Assembly (NCBI GenBank): GCA_021397835.1
Contig: JAJFZO010000566.1
Location: 2,170,001-2,234,000 of the forward strand
Length of the DNA: 64,000 nt
Reading direction: 5' to 3'
Source of the DNA: Moringa oleifera
Lineage: Eukaryota > Streptophyta > Magnoliopsida > Brassicales > Moringaceae
In this document: one piece after another, positions 1 to 12,400 of the stretch
How positions within the stretch are numbered: position 1 is the first letter of the stretch
Layout of the letters: each line of letters opens with the position of its first letter
Notes under the pieces: model-generated
The model's input: only the letters and a program-made list of their open reading frames with translations
Databases searched by the model: none
Told to the model about the DNA's origin: nothing
Program-made: the position numbers and the translations under genes

Positions 1-3000
1 GAGTAATATTGCATAAAATATCAAGGAGAGCCGAAATTCTTAATGAACAAATTAAAAGGAGTTTGACTGTGTTGATAAGGCAACCATGGCCGACATGCCC
101 TACTTCTCTTCTCTTTTCTTCCTTTTATATGCCTTGGTTGGTGATCAGTCCCTTTCTATCTTACAAAAAGACTTAGAAATTTTTTGTGGACATGATCGAT
201 CCTTTTGAATCATAACACATGAAGTTGATGGATATGAATAACATTTTTTTTCTTTCTTTTAGGGAAAAGAAGCATCAAAATATGTTAAAAAGAAATCAAC
301 CAAATGATGTTAACGAATTTGGGTTAGCTTTCGCCATCAATTGAAATCATTATTGTAAATCTTCTTATATATATGTCGGATGACATGAAAAATATTCCTT
401 CACTTTTAAGTCTTTTATTACTAATTATTTTCAAACATTATGAATTTTGATAATATATACCTTATTTATGATCATTATATTATTCAAAAATGATATTATT
501 TTTTTAAGTATTTATAATATTTTATTTTAAAATTAAGATCTTTTGTTAATTTAATCTAACTTTTGTAATAAAAAATCGTAAGAGTATTTTAATAATTAAA
601 AACAGTAAAAAATAAAAAAAATTTAAACCGTTGGTTTTATTAAACTGTCACGTCTTATAATCTTATTTAAAATTGAACACAACTCAGATCAATAAAGGAT
701 TTTGATCGCATAGATATCTATGAGTGTAACAATTTCGTAACATGTTGTTAATTAAATTAATAAAATCATCTTCTAAGCAAACATCGTTGGATGAGTGCAT
801 CAAGCTATCTGTTTTAAAATGATTCTTAATTTCAAAAGAAGTAAGCATTCTCCTCTGACATTGTATCCCTTCACCATAATATAAATAAAAATTTAGATGC
901 AAATCTTTTATTGATCTGAACTGATAATAAATTATTTGATATTAAGTTATAAAAATATTTTTTAAAATTTACAATACTTATATATAAAAATAATATATTA
1001 AATTATTATATATCATAATTTTTTAAATATTCAACTCAATTTAAATAAATAAAGCATGTTGATATCAAATATTTTACTTTAAAACAAAAGAACACTTCAT
1101 ATTAATTAATATATACAAAAGAGGCGGCATTCCCTTTCAAGTAAGTGGGGAACCAATCTACTTAATTAGTACATACTTATATACTATTTTAGAGAAAAAA
1201 AACAAATCTATTTTTTCTTTGTCGGAAATAATTAAAGCTTTAATTAGTTCTCACATTAAAACATCATGAGGAGGAGGGAACAAGCATCCGATGTGGTTGA
1301 CAAAATTTTGTGTATCTCCTTTTGGTCTTGAATTTGCCTACGAAAAGCTCTCTTCGTGCTCTTTTTTTTCCCGGTCCCTTCTCTTGCTATGAACATTAGG
1401 GTTCCGCAAACTCGGCATTTGGAGGTCCACCAAAGATGTTGTCCCCTCAATGATCCCAATTATCATTACGTTCTTTTGATTTGCTAGTTATGATGATGAT
1501 CCTCTCTTTATCTTTTTCTTTTGTCTTACGGGACTTAATTGATTATCCGCTTATCTTTCATTTCATCATGATTCCTAACTTTAGTTTTAAAAAATGTCGT
1601 GCATATATATTGTCCACAAGAAATTAAATCATAAAATATGAAGTTCTATCTAACTATATCATGCCATATTTCTCAATATTAACCATATATAAACATGAAA
1701 ACAAGTCGGCCGTTGATATTCCTAAATTAACATTTTTTTTATGCAAGCGTTAAATGTAGTTTCAATATTCTCTACTAACTTAATAATCTATAGCCATTGT
1801 TTAGTTAGCTACCTAATATTATTGAGATTGATTTATTTAATTAGAAGATCAATAATTTAAAAATCTAAAAAAAAAACTCTTACGGATGTTAATGTTACTT
1901 TAAAATTTTTATATTAATTTAAATGTTAGAATTTTTTTAATTTTTTTATAAGTTTCTCAATCTATTAAAATTTTTTTAGAGAAATCAATTTATTTTTTTA
2001 CAAAGTAAAAAAAAATTATCAACTTGATAATATCCATAAAATATGATTTTTTAAAAATTAAACTAAAATTATAGAATAAAAACAATGCAATCGCAAAAGT
2101 GAATAGATGAGAATCCTCAATTTAAAAAAATTAACTTTCTCTTTAACAAAAGAAAAAAATAAATAATCTAAAATCATTCGCGAAGTGACAAACACAATTA
2201 TACAAATGGACATCATGAGATCATGTAAATCGATTTTCTTATTATAATTGAAAAGTGTACTAAAAGGTTAATTTCCACAGCTAATTATAGTGAAACGACT
2301 AAAAGGAAAATTGAAAATTATCAAGAGGTTGATCTGAATGTTTATTTGTGAAAGTTCGTGCCAACCGATTTCTTGATTTAGTTCACAACATTATAGAGAT
2401 TAAACAGGATAATGTTTACCGAAAACCCTAAGTTATGTCATAGAAAACCATTTATATTCTTCTTCTTTTTGGGCATGTGGGCTTTTGCCAACCCATACTT
2501 GAATAAGATCTTATGGGCACAAAAATCAGTCTACTTACTAATTTGGGCTTAAAGATTAGAGTCGGTCCATTACAAAATTAGATTTGTAGATAATTCATAA
2601 AGTTTGTGAAAAAAAAAAGATTTTTTTTTTCTTGTAAGGGTATAATTGTTTCAACTCCAATTCTGATTTAGCTTTAATTTTCTCATTTTTTTGGAATTTG
2701 ATTTTTAGGAATTTTTTTCATACAAAGCTCTGTGATAAGTCAACAAATTATGTACGAAAGACAAAAACAATTACAGATTCGTGTATAAAAAATCAAATAT
2801 GTTTTCATAAATCACCGACTTTTTACATAATGTAAAATTTTACAATTTTTTTAACATGTTAATTGATCAATAATTCATAAATAAAAAAAATAATTTATCA
2901 TCCTATTATCACTAAGTCCAAAAATCGAATTTAACAATATTATTTTTCATGTGTACATATATATATACATATATATATATATATAATTGAATTAAAATTG

Positions 3001-4180
3001 AGTTCAAATCAAATGAAGCTGAGGTCAAACATTTATTTGAACTTTAAATGGGCTCAAATTAAACTCAGAAGAGACCGAAACACTTTTGGATCCAGTGGTG
3101 AAGCCAGAATCTTTAATCTCGTGGACTATTTAGTTTTTTTTTTTTCATTTAAAACATGATAATACAGTAAAATGTTATTATAGTTGCACTATAAGCACAC
3201 TTTTTAATTTAAGTATTTAAAATAAATAGAATAAAAAATAATAATTACATTATAATCATATAACATATGAAAGATCATTTGAAAAATTGAAAAAATACAA
3301 CAAATAAAAATCTTTATCTTATATAAAAACAATCAAACTTATAATTCTTGAATACATAATATATAATTGTAAATCAATTTTATTTAAAAAATTATTTTAC
3401 TTTTTAGTTAATTTAATAAAAAATTAATAATTAATGATAGTTCAGTATTTATAAAAAATACCCATTTGAATTTTCATTATAGTTTGTTTATTTTTTAAAT
3501 TAAATTATAAATTTAAAATTGATTAATTAATATTTAAATTGTAATTTCAAGATACATATATATTAAGTGCGTTAATTTATGATTTCCAAAATTCTCCCTA
3601 TTCGTTGAGGTTACAAAAAAAATTTTTTAAAAAATAATTCATTGACTATGTTGTAATTGTTAAAAAAAATAAAAAATAATAATTATTAATAATAATAAAT
3701 AAATTTAAAAAATATAAATATAATTTTAAATTTTAAAATTAAAAATATCTTGCTTGATGGGCCTCATGCAGCTTCACGATTGTTTGAATCAATCAGATCG
3801 AAGTGACAATTAATATAATAGCACACACCATAAACATTGTCAAAAGCCAAAAACGTGATATTAAGACTACGTGGCTAACTCGTGTGTATCCATAAATTTC
3901 CAAACAGGCACAACGTGATCAATTCCACTTCCACTTTTAGAGCTATTCAATTTCCTGTGTCGTTGCAGTAAAAACAAAAAAAAAAATCCTATGTCACGAG
4001 TTTTTTTAAGGCTAAAATTTTAATTTTTATGCATTTTAAAGTTGTTATAAAATATTTGTATTAAGATATAAAAGTATTAATATCATAAAATTAATTAATT
4101 AAATAAATGTTAAATATTTATTATGACAGAAGAAAAATCACTGAGATTTAAAAAATCGTTCACAACATGATTCAAGGTCC
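1..4180. other. A/T-rich intergenic region, no gene recognised
   Basis: Long A/T runs and short A/T-rich inverted repeats are visible, with an (AT)n stretch around 2957-2986. Open frames at 684-902 (minus) and 1256-1459 (minus) match no family I know and have no coding look. A less A/T-rich island at 1260-1500 contains two arms that can pair imperfectly (see findings). I see no retrotransposon LTR or transposase. Confidence 0.6.
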
Positions 4181-4310
4181 CCACACGTAGGCCGAGGAGA
4201 CGTCACTGTCCAATCCGCAAGAACTAAGACAAAAAGCCCGAGAGGAAATACCACGTGCGACTTACACAGACACGTAGTGGACACCCACACACGTGTTTTC
4301 TTACGTGGAA
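4181..4310 (+). promoter_or_regulatory. ACGT-core cluster upstream of the CBF/DREB1 gene
   Basis: At least five ACGT cores lie within about 130 bases: CACACGTAG near 4183, GACGTCAC near 4198, CCACGTGC at 4251, CACGTAG at 4271, CACACGTGT near 4288 and TTACGTGG at 4301. CACGTG/ACGTG cores are the known binding sites of bZIP (ABRE) and bHLH/PIF (G-box) factors. The cluster sits 150-280 bases upstream of the TATA-like site. Control by ABA, light or the clock is inferred from the motif type only. Confidence 0.6.
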
Positions 4311-4462
4311 GTGGAACCCAGAGAAAGTCCAGGAAGACTCGAAACACTTGGACGATTTGGACTCTTTTGTTTGCTTAGCTTCTTGTACTTCCCCCTGTCG
4401 CAGCCGCGGTTTGATTCTCAGTCTCCTAGGCTGACTCATCTCCCCGTGTGGATTTCCGACCA

Positions 4463-4468
4463 TATATA
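4463..4468 (+). promoter_or_regulatory. TATA box of the CBF/DREB1 gene
   Basis: TATATA within CCATATATACC lies about 80 bases before the chosen ATG at 4547. Transcription should therefore start near 4495. This places an in-frame ATG at 4448 upstream of transcription and supports the later start. Confidence 0.55.
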
Positions 4469-4546
4469 CCGAACTCACTCAGGTCTGATTCTCAGAAAAA
4501 GAAACCATTCGGTACTGAACTACTGATCACAGTGAGCTTATTGAAA

Positions 4547-5266
4547 ATGGAGTTGTCGACGGAGTTTCGGGATTCTTATCAATTCGGGTGGAATTCAACG
4601 TCGGAGACGTCGTCTGTGTCTGACGGAAGCACTGTTAGTGCCGCTGGACAGTCGGACGAGGAGGTTATTATACTGGCGAGTAGCAGGCCGAAGAAGCGAG
4701 CAGGGAGGAAAGTGTTTAAGGAGACTCGGCATCCGGTTTACAGAGGGGTTAGGAGGAGGAACCAGACGTGGGTATGTGAGATACGTGAGCCGAACAAGAA
4801 GTCACGTATATGGCTAGGCACGTACGCTACTCCTGAAGAGGCTGCACGGGCGCATGACGTTGCTGCATTGGCACTCAGAGGGAAGAACGCATGTCTGAAC
4901 TTCTCAGACTCGGCTTGGAGACTTCCGGTGCCGGCTTCCAGGGACGCTAAGGATATCAGGAGAGCTGCAAAGGAGGCGGCGAAAGAATTCAGGCCTGAAG
5001 AACTTGAAGAAGTCTATCATGGCGGTGATAAGTGCTCCAACCGAGAAGTAGCTTCTGGGTCTAAAGTAGACATGGACGAACTAAAAAGTTCAGAAGAAAA
5101 TGTGTTGTTTGTGGACGAAGAAGCAATGTTTAACATGCCAGGGTTGCTAGCTGACATGGCTGCAGGTCTTCTGCTCTCACCACCTCCATTTATAAAGTGC
5201 TGGGGTAACATGGATGATGCAGAATCCAAGGCTGCCGATGTGACCTTATGGAATTACTCAATATAA
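4547..5266 (+). CDS. CBF/DREB1-type AP2/ERF transcription factor
   Basis: Intronless gene for a 239-residue nuclear activator of the CBF/DREB1 group, which binds DRE/CRT (CCGAC) promoters in cold and drought responses. A basic [16 protein letters not shown] stretch at residues 48-63 and DSAWR at 121-125 flank the AP2 domain (about 64-121), the signature pair of this group. The C-terminus is acidic and ends in LWNYSI, the LWSY-type activation motif. AP2 landmarks [23 protein letters not shown] and [14 protein letters not shown] are all present. The turn between the first two beta-strands reads RRRNQTWV, one residue shorter than the RNSGKWV form I recall for CBFs. The start at 4547 follows the TATA-like site at 4463. 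The earlier in-frame ATG at 4448 would add 33 residues unlike this family. Family assignment is very secure; the individual paralogue is not. Confidence 0.95.
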   Translation: MELSTEFRDSYQFGWNSTSETSSVSDGSTVSAAGQSDEEVIILASSRPKKRAGRKVFKETRHPVYRGVRRRNQTWVCEIREPNKKSRIWLGTYATPEEAARAHDVAALALRGKNACLNFSDSAWRLPVPASRDAKDIRRAAKEAAKEFRPEELEEVYHGGDKCSNREVASGSKVDMDELKSSEENVLFVDEEAMFNMPGLLADMAAGLLLSPPPFIKCWGNMDDAESKAADVTLWNYSI

Positions 5267-5449
5267 TGTGTTAGGCTAGTGAGATTCTTTTCGTTTTCAG
5301 ATTAGTTCAGGCACTTCTGGTCTCTGGTTATTGATTGATCCTGCTGCCTGGAAACCTTCTTTCTGTATAAAACTTGACAGTGTAATTTACATTTGTAATT
5401 GATGTTGTAAAAATTTAAACTTCAATGGAAAAATCAGGCAAATGGGTAA

Positions 5450-6340
5450 GTGACGCCTGTTTGATCACCAGGGACACTCCAGCTCCTTATAGTTCATCCA
5501 GCCTCAGTCCTTCAAATAAGTCCATAAATCCACAACTTGACTGCTGTATCACTAAAGGATTCTCTGCGGGAGGCCCAAAGACATGACACAAACAACCCTG
5601 AGCCTGAAGAATGAACAGCGTTCAATTGATTTAAGGAACAAACTCTTGGGCTCGGCCATATAGACCATTGTTTGACTCTCCAAACCCAACCCATAATCAT
5701 GGATCTTCAGCTAGCACTATTTATTTGCCACCTGCGATCGTAAGCAAGATAAATGATTCATGCAGTTCACAGCATCAACGGAAAATTTTTTATTTAAAGA
5801 AACAGAACCTGTTTTTCGTGTATCCAGTGCTTGTTTCGTTCTGGGTTGATGACAGAGATACTGCTGGTTCTTCCTCGCTGCAGTGCCTCATTGACTCAAA
5901 GCAAATAAGTCCAGAGATGAAGCTAATGCTTGTGCCGATGGAGCCAAGGCTTCTGTCAAGCTCAACAGGCAAAACCCGAAAAAGATGAAACTGTTTCTGC
6001 TGAATCGACGAGTCTTTCTGGCACCCAGTTTTCTCCTTGGGATCATCCATTTCTTGTATTATATACCCAGAAGTTAACAGAAGGGATGCCTCCCCCACCT
6101 GGGGTTTGTACTGATACGCAGCTTAAATTAACACAACTCTTCTTTTCACAGAAAACGAATCAGTTAGCCGTACTAAATTAATTTACCCATCAGCCATCAC
6201 TACATGGAGATAATCAACAGAAGTCATCACTTGGTGAGGAACAGAAGATTAAAGCAGATCGATCTTTTCATGTCAGTGTCAAACAAGGTGGAATTAAAGC
6301 AGTGATGGAAAGAGCATCCAGTAGTGCTGGAAATGTGTAG
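5450..6340 (+). pseudogene. Degraded coding-like stretch, family not recognised
   Basis: Downstream of the CBF gene, coding-like protein sequence runs on the plus strand but keeps changing frame and hitting stops. Frame 1 from 5458 gives a Ser/Pro-rich stretch (TRDTPAPYSSSSLSPSNK). It then appears to continue in another frame (KDMTQTTLSLKNEQRSIDL), returns to frame 1 at 5668-5988 (SPEMKLMLVPMEPRLLSSS), and shifts to frame 2 at about 5930-6181 (SPWDHPFLVLYTQKLTEG, then MPPPPG). After an in-frame TAA at 6179, frame 2 stays open to a TAG at 6338-6340 (SFHVSVKQGGIKAVMERASS). Composition is far less A/T-rich than the flanks. This fits the 3' part of a gene decayed by indels. An unrecognised spliced last exon is an alternative. 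I cannot name the parent gene. Confidence 0.4.
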
Positions 6341-6540
6341 CAATGATGGGCTTTGAATGTTCGTCGTCCTGTGTAAGTCTCAGTGAACGAGGGATGGTGA
6401 TGATGACGACGATGATTCATTCCAGTCTTCACTTGCTGTCTACTGTGTGTTTTCCTCTCTGTCCTTTCGATCGGCAAACTCAAAAGCAGCATCTGATCTC
6501 TTACTACGTGGCAGAATGTAAGTTGCCACTGTTAAAGTCA

Positions 6541-9500
6541 ACAATGCATTCTTTTTTTTATAAGACAAAATTATATAAAATCATTATCTATTTTTTGGAT
6601 TGGAATCTTTTATTGACTTGAATTGTGTTAAATTTTTTTACAATTAATTAAATAATATTAATAATTTTTTTAATTTTAATATATTAAAATATTAAAATAT
6701 TTTTTACTTTTTATTAAAAGCTCAATATCAACTCAAATGAGCAAATGATTTTTTATCTCCATATTTTTTGTTATTAAATAAATTTTAATTATAAATTAAA
6801 TTAAATTAATTACAAAATTTTAAAAATAGAAGATTTATAAATTGGGGACATTATACAACTAGTTTTGGTATGAATTTTTTAAACATATAAAAAATATTTT
6901 TAGGACTAAAAATATTTTTAAATAAATTATAATATTAAAAAATTAAAAAATCATAATAATAACTTACGAGATGTAAATTGTTCAAATTTTATGAGTGTGA
7001 ACTCAAAATAGATTGAAAATTTTATTTAAATTATTTTTCGAGTAAAAATGACTTTAATTTTTTAAAATTATTTAACTCGAGATCCAATTTGATATAAATT
7101 AATAATATAGAGTTTGATTTATTATTTTTGAAACATCAAATTTTATTTGCTAACATACGTTGTTATTTAAAGTTTTATATAGTGTTTATTTATTTTTTAA
7201 TTATTTATGTATATTTTTAATAAATTTACTAATTATTGGATAAATTTTCAAATAATTCCAAAAACAATTATGAAACAGGGTTTTCTTCTCCGTGTTTATA
7301 ATAAAGAATAAAAAGAATTTAGCATTTTTGGTAAAATTGAAGATTTTTGGGAAGGAGAAAGAAAGAAAAAAATTAAATAAAGTAAGGTCTCTGGTTTAAA
7401 AAGAGATTTCAGATTTTACAAACATTAGATTTTGAGAATTTTATAACCTAATAAATCTATCTCAAATATTTATAATCACCAAACATTTATAAAATTAAAA
7501 AGTTAAATTATAATAGCAACTAAATTAATAAAAATAATAAATCTAATCAAAGTTTGATATGAATTTAGAAAAAAATAAAAATAAAAAATAGAAAATTGCA
7601 CCTTTCTTTTTCTAATTTTGAAATTTACACGTAAAATAATTCTTCTTAAAATTTTTCATTGATGCTTATCACCTCGTCTACATATACATGTGTTTTAAGT
7701 TTTATTTTCACGCTCACATAAAATATACAACCAATAAGTTTAATGTAATGTGAATTTAAATATATTATAATCTTTAAAATAATATTTTCCAAAAATATTA
7801 TTTTTGAAATGATAAAATCGTATTATCAATTCAAAATAGATAATATTTTATAATCATAAAATTTTATCGATGCATAATTTTAAATATTCATATTATTTTA
7901 AATTTTATTTTTAATAATATATTATTATAATAAAATAATATTTTATGATATCACAAATTTCTATTATTTTCCCACCCATTATGGAGTATCGGGTCGTGAG
8001 TTTTGCAAGCTCATCCATGCAACAGCAAGATTTTCTACATGCACGGTAGTTTTTCACGTACCACTCGATACGGACAAATTATGGCATCACGTGATGATTT
8101 TTTATTATAAAGGACCACGCACGAGGCCTAGAGAGAGTTTGAAATTTTCCAGAAATCTAAATTTTAAAATAAATAAATTTTAAAAAAAGAAATTTAGATG
8201 TACTCATGTTGTTTCCACTTTAGCTTGCATGTAAGAACGACAATCATGTCATTAACGAGCATGCGCGCGTGCATGCGTCACTCAAAACCTAAAATAGGTT
8301 TTTTTTAATATTTAAATTAAATTATATTAAAATTTTAAAAATATAATGATATATAATAATTTAATAAAATTAAAAATATTTTTATTGTTATAATAAATTA
8401 TTACAAAACTATTTTAAAAACTTTATATCGAAGTACATCTCAGCATGAACACAAATCATCATGTAATTCCTATTCATTCAAATTATTTACTTATGAGTAA
8501 TTTATTAATGCGTTTTGATATTAAAGTTTGTCGTACCAATTAAATTTATTAATTAATTATTTTAACACTAATCATACTTAATTATTAAGCTAATCATTCT
8601 TTAATTAATATACAAATCAAACATATTAAGCATCATTGTAAGCCCGCGGAAGCATTATCTCTACAAATTATTGGAAATGCAATTATTTATATGGTGTTTT
8701 TTATAATAGCAACTCGTGTTGTATAAAAATATATATAATGAGATTAAGATACATAAGCAGATTCTTAATCATTCAAAAACTTATATCAATAAAAAATAGA
8801 TGAGATTTATTTTTTCACGATTTATAAATGTTAATGTTCAAAGTTCATTTTTTTCGTGCACATATAAAATATTAGTGGTTTTTGTTGGAGTTGCACAGTT
8901 TTACTCAATTAGAGTCTTATAAGATTGGATTAAGATCTTTTACTAATTTAAACAATGTCATGTATTAACTTAATAAAATTAAGAATTAATTTTTTATTTT
9001 TTATTTTAAATTATAAAAATACCTTTTAAGTTAATGCTCAATAAAAGTTTAAATCAATAGAACATTTATAAGATTGATCATAAATTAATAAATAAAAACT
9101 ATTTAACTAGACAATATTGTATGACAAGGGTAAGTGACACAACTGAGATTGCGTATTTTCACCAATTATTTTTTGAGTCTTAATTACCATAGGAGATTAA
9201 TTGATCGCAGCATGCATGAGAGCTAAATTAAAATTATTCTAAACAAATAATATATCCATATTATAGATCTACATATTGATGGTTTAAATCGTAATTTTTT
9301 GAGAAATTAAGGGCAAGTTTATTAAATTGATAATTACTTTGGTATATATGTAAAGTGAGATTATTATACTGGTAAAAGTAATTAAATATGATGGGCTAAG
9401 AGTAGAGTTTTGTTGGCGACCTGGCAGTAGCGGATCATTTCTCATGGAGTGCGGTTTTTCATGTGGTTCTGTTATGCTGTAACCGAGCTCATTAATTAAC

Positions 9501-9700
9501 GACACGCACACGTGCCTACGGGTGTGAAAAATGGCAACTGCTAATTGGCGAATCTGCCTGGAGAAGATAGCATATCGTGTTTTTCACTTTTCATAATCCT
9601 TGAAGGTCAACCATTGGTCTCAGGCTGGTCTAAAAAATAAATAAATAATTTATAATAAAATGAAAAATCAAATTTTGGATTAAAAAATGTAGAACCTACA
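6541..9700. other. A/T-rich intergenic region
   Basis: Mostly A/T runs with no plausible coding frame. An island at about 7970-8290 is less A/T-rich and holds the perfect palindrome CATCACGTGATG near 8085 and a GCATGCGCGCGTGCATGC tract near 8260. CACGTG also occurs near 9509. Short frames at 9284-9511 and 9607-9789 (minus) look non-coding. Confidence 0.55.
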
Positions 9701-10007
9701 AGAGTATAAGGGGCAGCGCTCGTCTCTCTGTTTTTCTCATTGAGATCTTCACCTAAGAACTTGACTCTCTCTTTCTTGCCCTTCATCACTTCCCTCTCTT
9801 CTTAAACCTCTCTCTCTTCTCACTCTCCGTGTCTCGCTGTAGGTTTTTAGTGTTCGTGTACTAAAAGCTGATTTCTCTCTGTATGTACAGTGAATTCATA
9901 TGCTCACTTAAATGCTCTTCCCTCTCTTTTTCTCTCTCTAACTTAACCCTAGCTTCACAGAGACATCTGTGATTTGAATTTTTCTGTTTCTTTTTCTTGT
10001 TGTTTTT

Positions 10008-12344
10008 ATGAGAGTTATGGGCTTGATTGATCCGTCTAGTGATCAGAGGCTTAAAAAGACATTTTCAATCGAGGGAAGGGCGCCGTTGATGCTTAAAGAT
10101 TACCTTCTGGACGATTTCAGCTCGTGCTCGTCCAACGGGTTCAAATCGTTCCCTCGCCGGCAATGCTGTACTACTGTCCGATTTCTTCTCGAGATCGACC
10201 TCAAGAAAGGCAAAACCTCTAACTACAGAAAACCGTCCATAACGGGAAGCCTTTCCAGAAGCGCGGCTTCCACTACTATCTCTGCTCTGCAGAGAGCGTC
10301 GGGGGCCGTCATTAACGCCGTCAAACAACTTCCGTTCTCCTCCCCCAAGTCTCCTTCATCTTCCCTACGGAACAGAGCTCGGAAAGGACTTCTGCCGAGA
10401 AGCTTCTCGCGGAAGCTGTTGAAGAGGAGCTTCTGGAAGAAAGCCAGGGAAGATGACCGCGAGATCCGACGGTGGAGATCGTTCGCTGAACTCCTAGAAG
10501 AAGAACACCAAACATTCGATCAGAACCCTCATGACTCCGCCACCACCACCGCCACCACGACGGCAACAACTACAGCCACCATAAAATTCACTAGTACATC
10601 CAGCTGGGACGAAGGTGGATTTCTTAACTCCGAGAATTCAAGCGAAAACGACACCGTGGAGGGTGAAAAGGAATTAACGAAGAAGAAAATGATCAGCGAG
10701 ATTGTAGCCGTCACAGCCGGCGAGGATTCTGAATCCACGGTGAACAACTATCATGTAGAGAATGCAAAGGTGAGTTAATTAGTTGGAGACTTTTTTATCC
10801 AGTGCTTCGCGTGCACATACTAATCTCCTGGTGAGTCTCTCTGATTAGTTGTGCGTTAATCAGCTTAATTAACTTAACAATCATATCAATATTGCTAATT
10901 AGTACGATAGTTGTTGTAGGGAGGGATATTTTGGGGAATCTGGGGTTTGTCGAGGGAGAGAGAGGATTGAGCACGTGGATTTCACTGGTTGGGTATATCT
11001 TGGGATATGACAATCTACATCGTAGGACTACGAATTTTAATGTGGTCGAGTAAGTCGAGGCATAGGATCCGGCTACGTGTTGTCTCCTCCGGAATCCACG
11101 ACGTATGATCACTTGAGACCACTTGGCTCCCAAATGCACCAGATAGTACATCCCTTCCTCTCCTTTCCATCCCCTTTAGCTATCAACTCAGCAAATCTAA
11201 CAATTGATTTTCATTTGATCTTATTTTTATCAATTTTTTGAAATAAATTTATTCGTTTTAATTTAATAAAATAAATAATAAATCATAAAAATTATTTAAT
11301 TATTTAAAATATCAAATCAGTAGGTGATCTTTATTAAGTGGAATTGGTATGGCTGGTTTGGGAAATTTGAGAAATTAATAATTTGTCGGTGAGGGAGGGA
11401 AATGGGTGACTTATATAAAAATGTGTACGGCATGATTCTGGCGGGCTCGGTGTTGTGGGTGCATATAACTGCCAGCATTAATTAATTTTAATAGTTCAGT
11501 TTTGTGTTAGGCAAAATATTAAATAGGGTCCATGTTCCTTTGTGTTCAAGTGGGCTATAGTTTACCATATTAAGATTTCAAAATTTAAAAATCCACTGAC
11601 CACACAGATTTTAATGTCTTTTTTGTCAACTAGTGGGTTGACTTGGCCAACTCAAATTGGTCTTCTCTTGTTTGGAGCCTTTGATTCTTGTCTGGTCCTT
11701 TAATAAAAACCTCAACAAATTTATTAAATTAGCTTATTTACACATTATATATATAGGTATGTTTATAGAGATTTTTATATAAGATACGCATTTAAAAGAT
11801 ACGGATTTCATAAAAAAATAAAAATAATTTCAATCAATAGGTTAATCTTTTATTTAGAGTTTTGAAAAAATAATATCATAATAGACTGTCTGTGATTTGA
11901 AAGTTTTGATTACTGTAAAACAATTTATGACATAAAGTTTAATTAAAAGATATTTTTATAATTTAAATGTTAATAAAAACAAAAATATATTTTGCTGTGT
12001 TATCATCTTTTTTAAAATGAAAAAACCAAAAATGACACAACATTGCCATGCGGTACATGTTGAAACTTATGTGATCACAAGTTTAATGAAATAAACATAA
12101 AATCTTTCATATTTCATTTTATAGAATGATCTGGTTGTGGTGTATTCTCAGCTGTATGAATGGAAATGAGCTCCTAAACAGTTTTCATGGAGGTTTCTTC
12201 TGATTTTAGTTGATGGGTTGATGAATTATCATGACAGGAATGGGCGAAGGAGGGGAAAGAACAGTTCAGTCCAGTGTCCGTTCTGGATTGCCCATTTGAA
12301 GATGATGAAGACTTTAACTCTTCTTTCCGATGCAGCCTGGAAGG

Positions 12345-12400
<56 letters not shown>

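Noticed and set aside
4448..4546. In-frame ATG giving a 33-residue N-terminal extension of the CBF protein
   Set aside because: It lies upstream of the TATA-like site at 4463, and the added residues do not resemble CBF N-termini, which normally begin shortly before the Ser-rich region.
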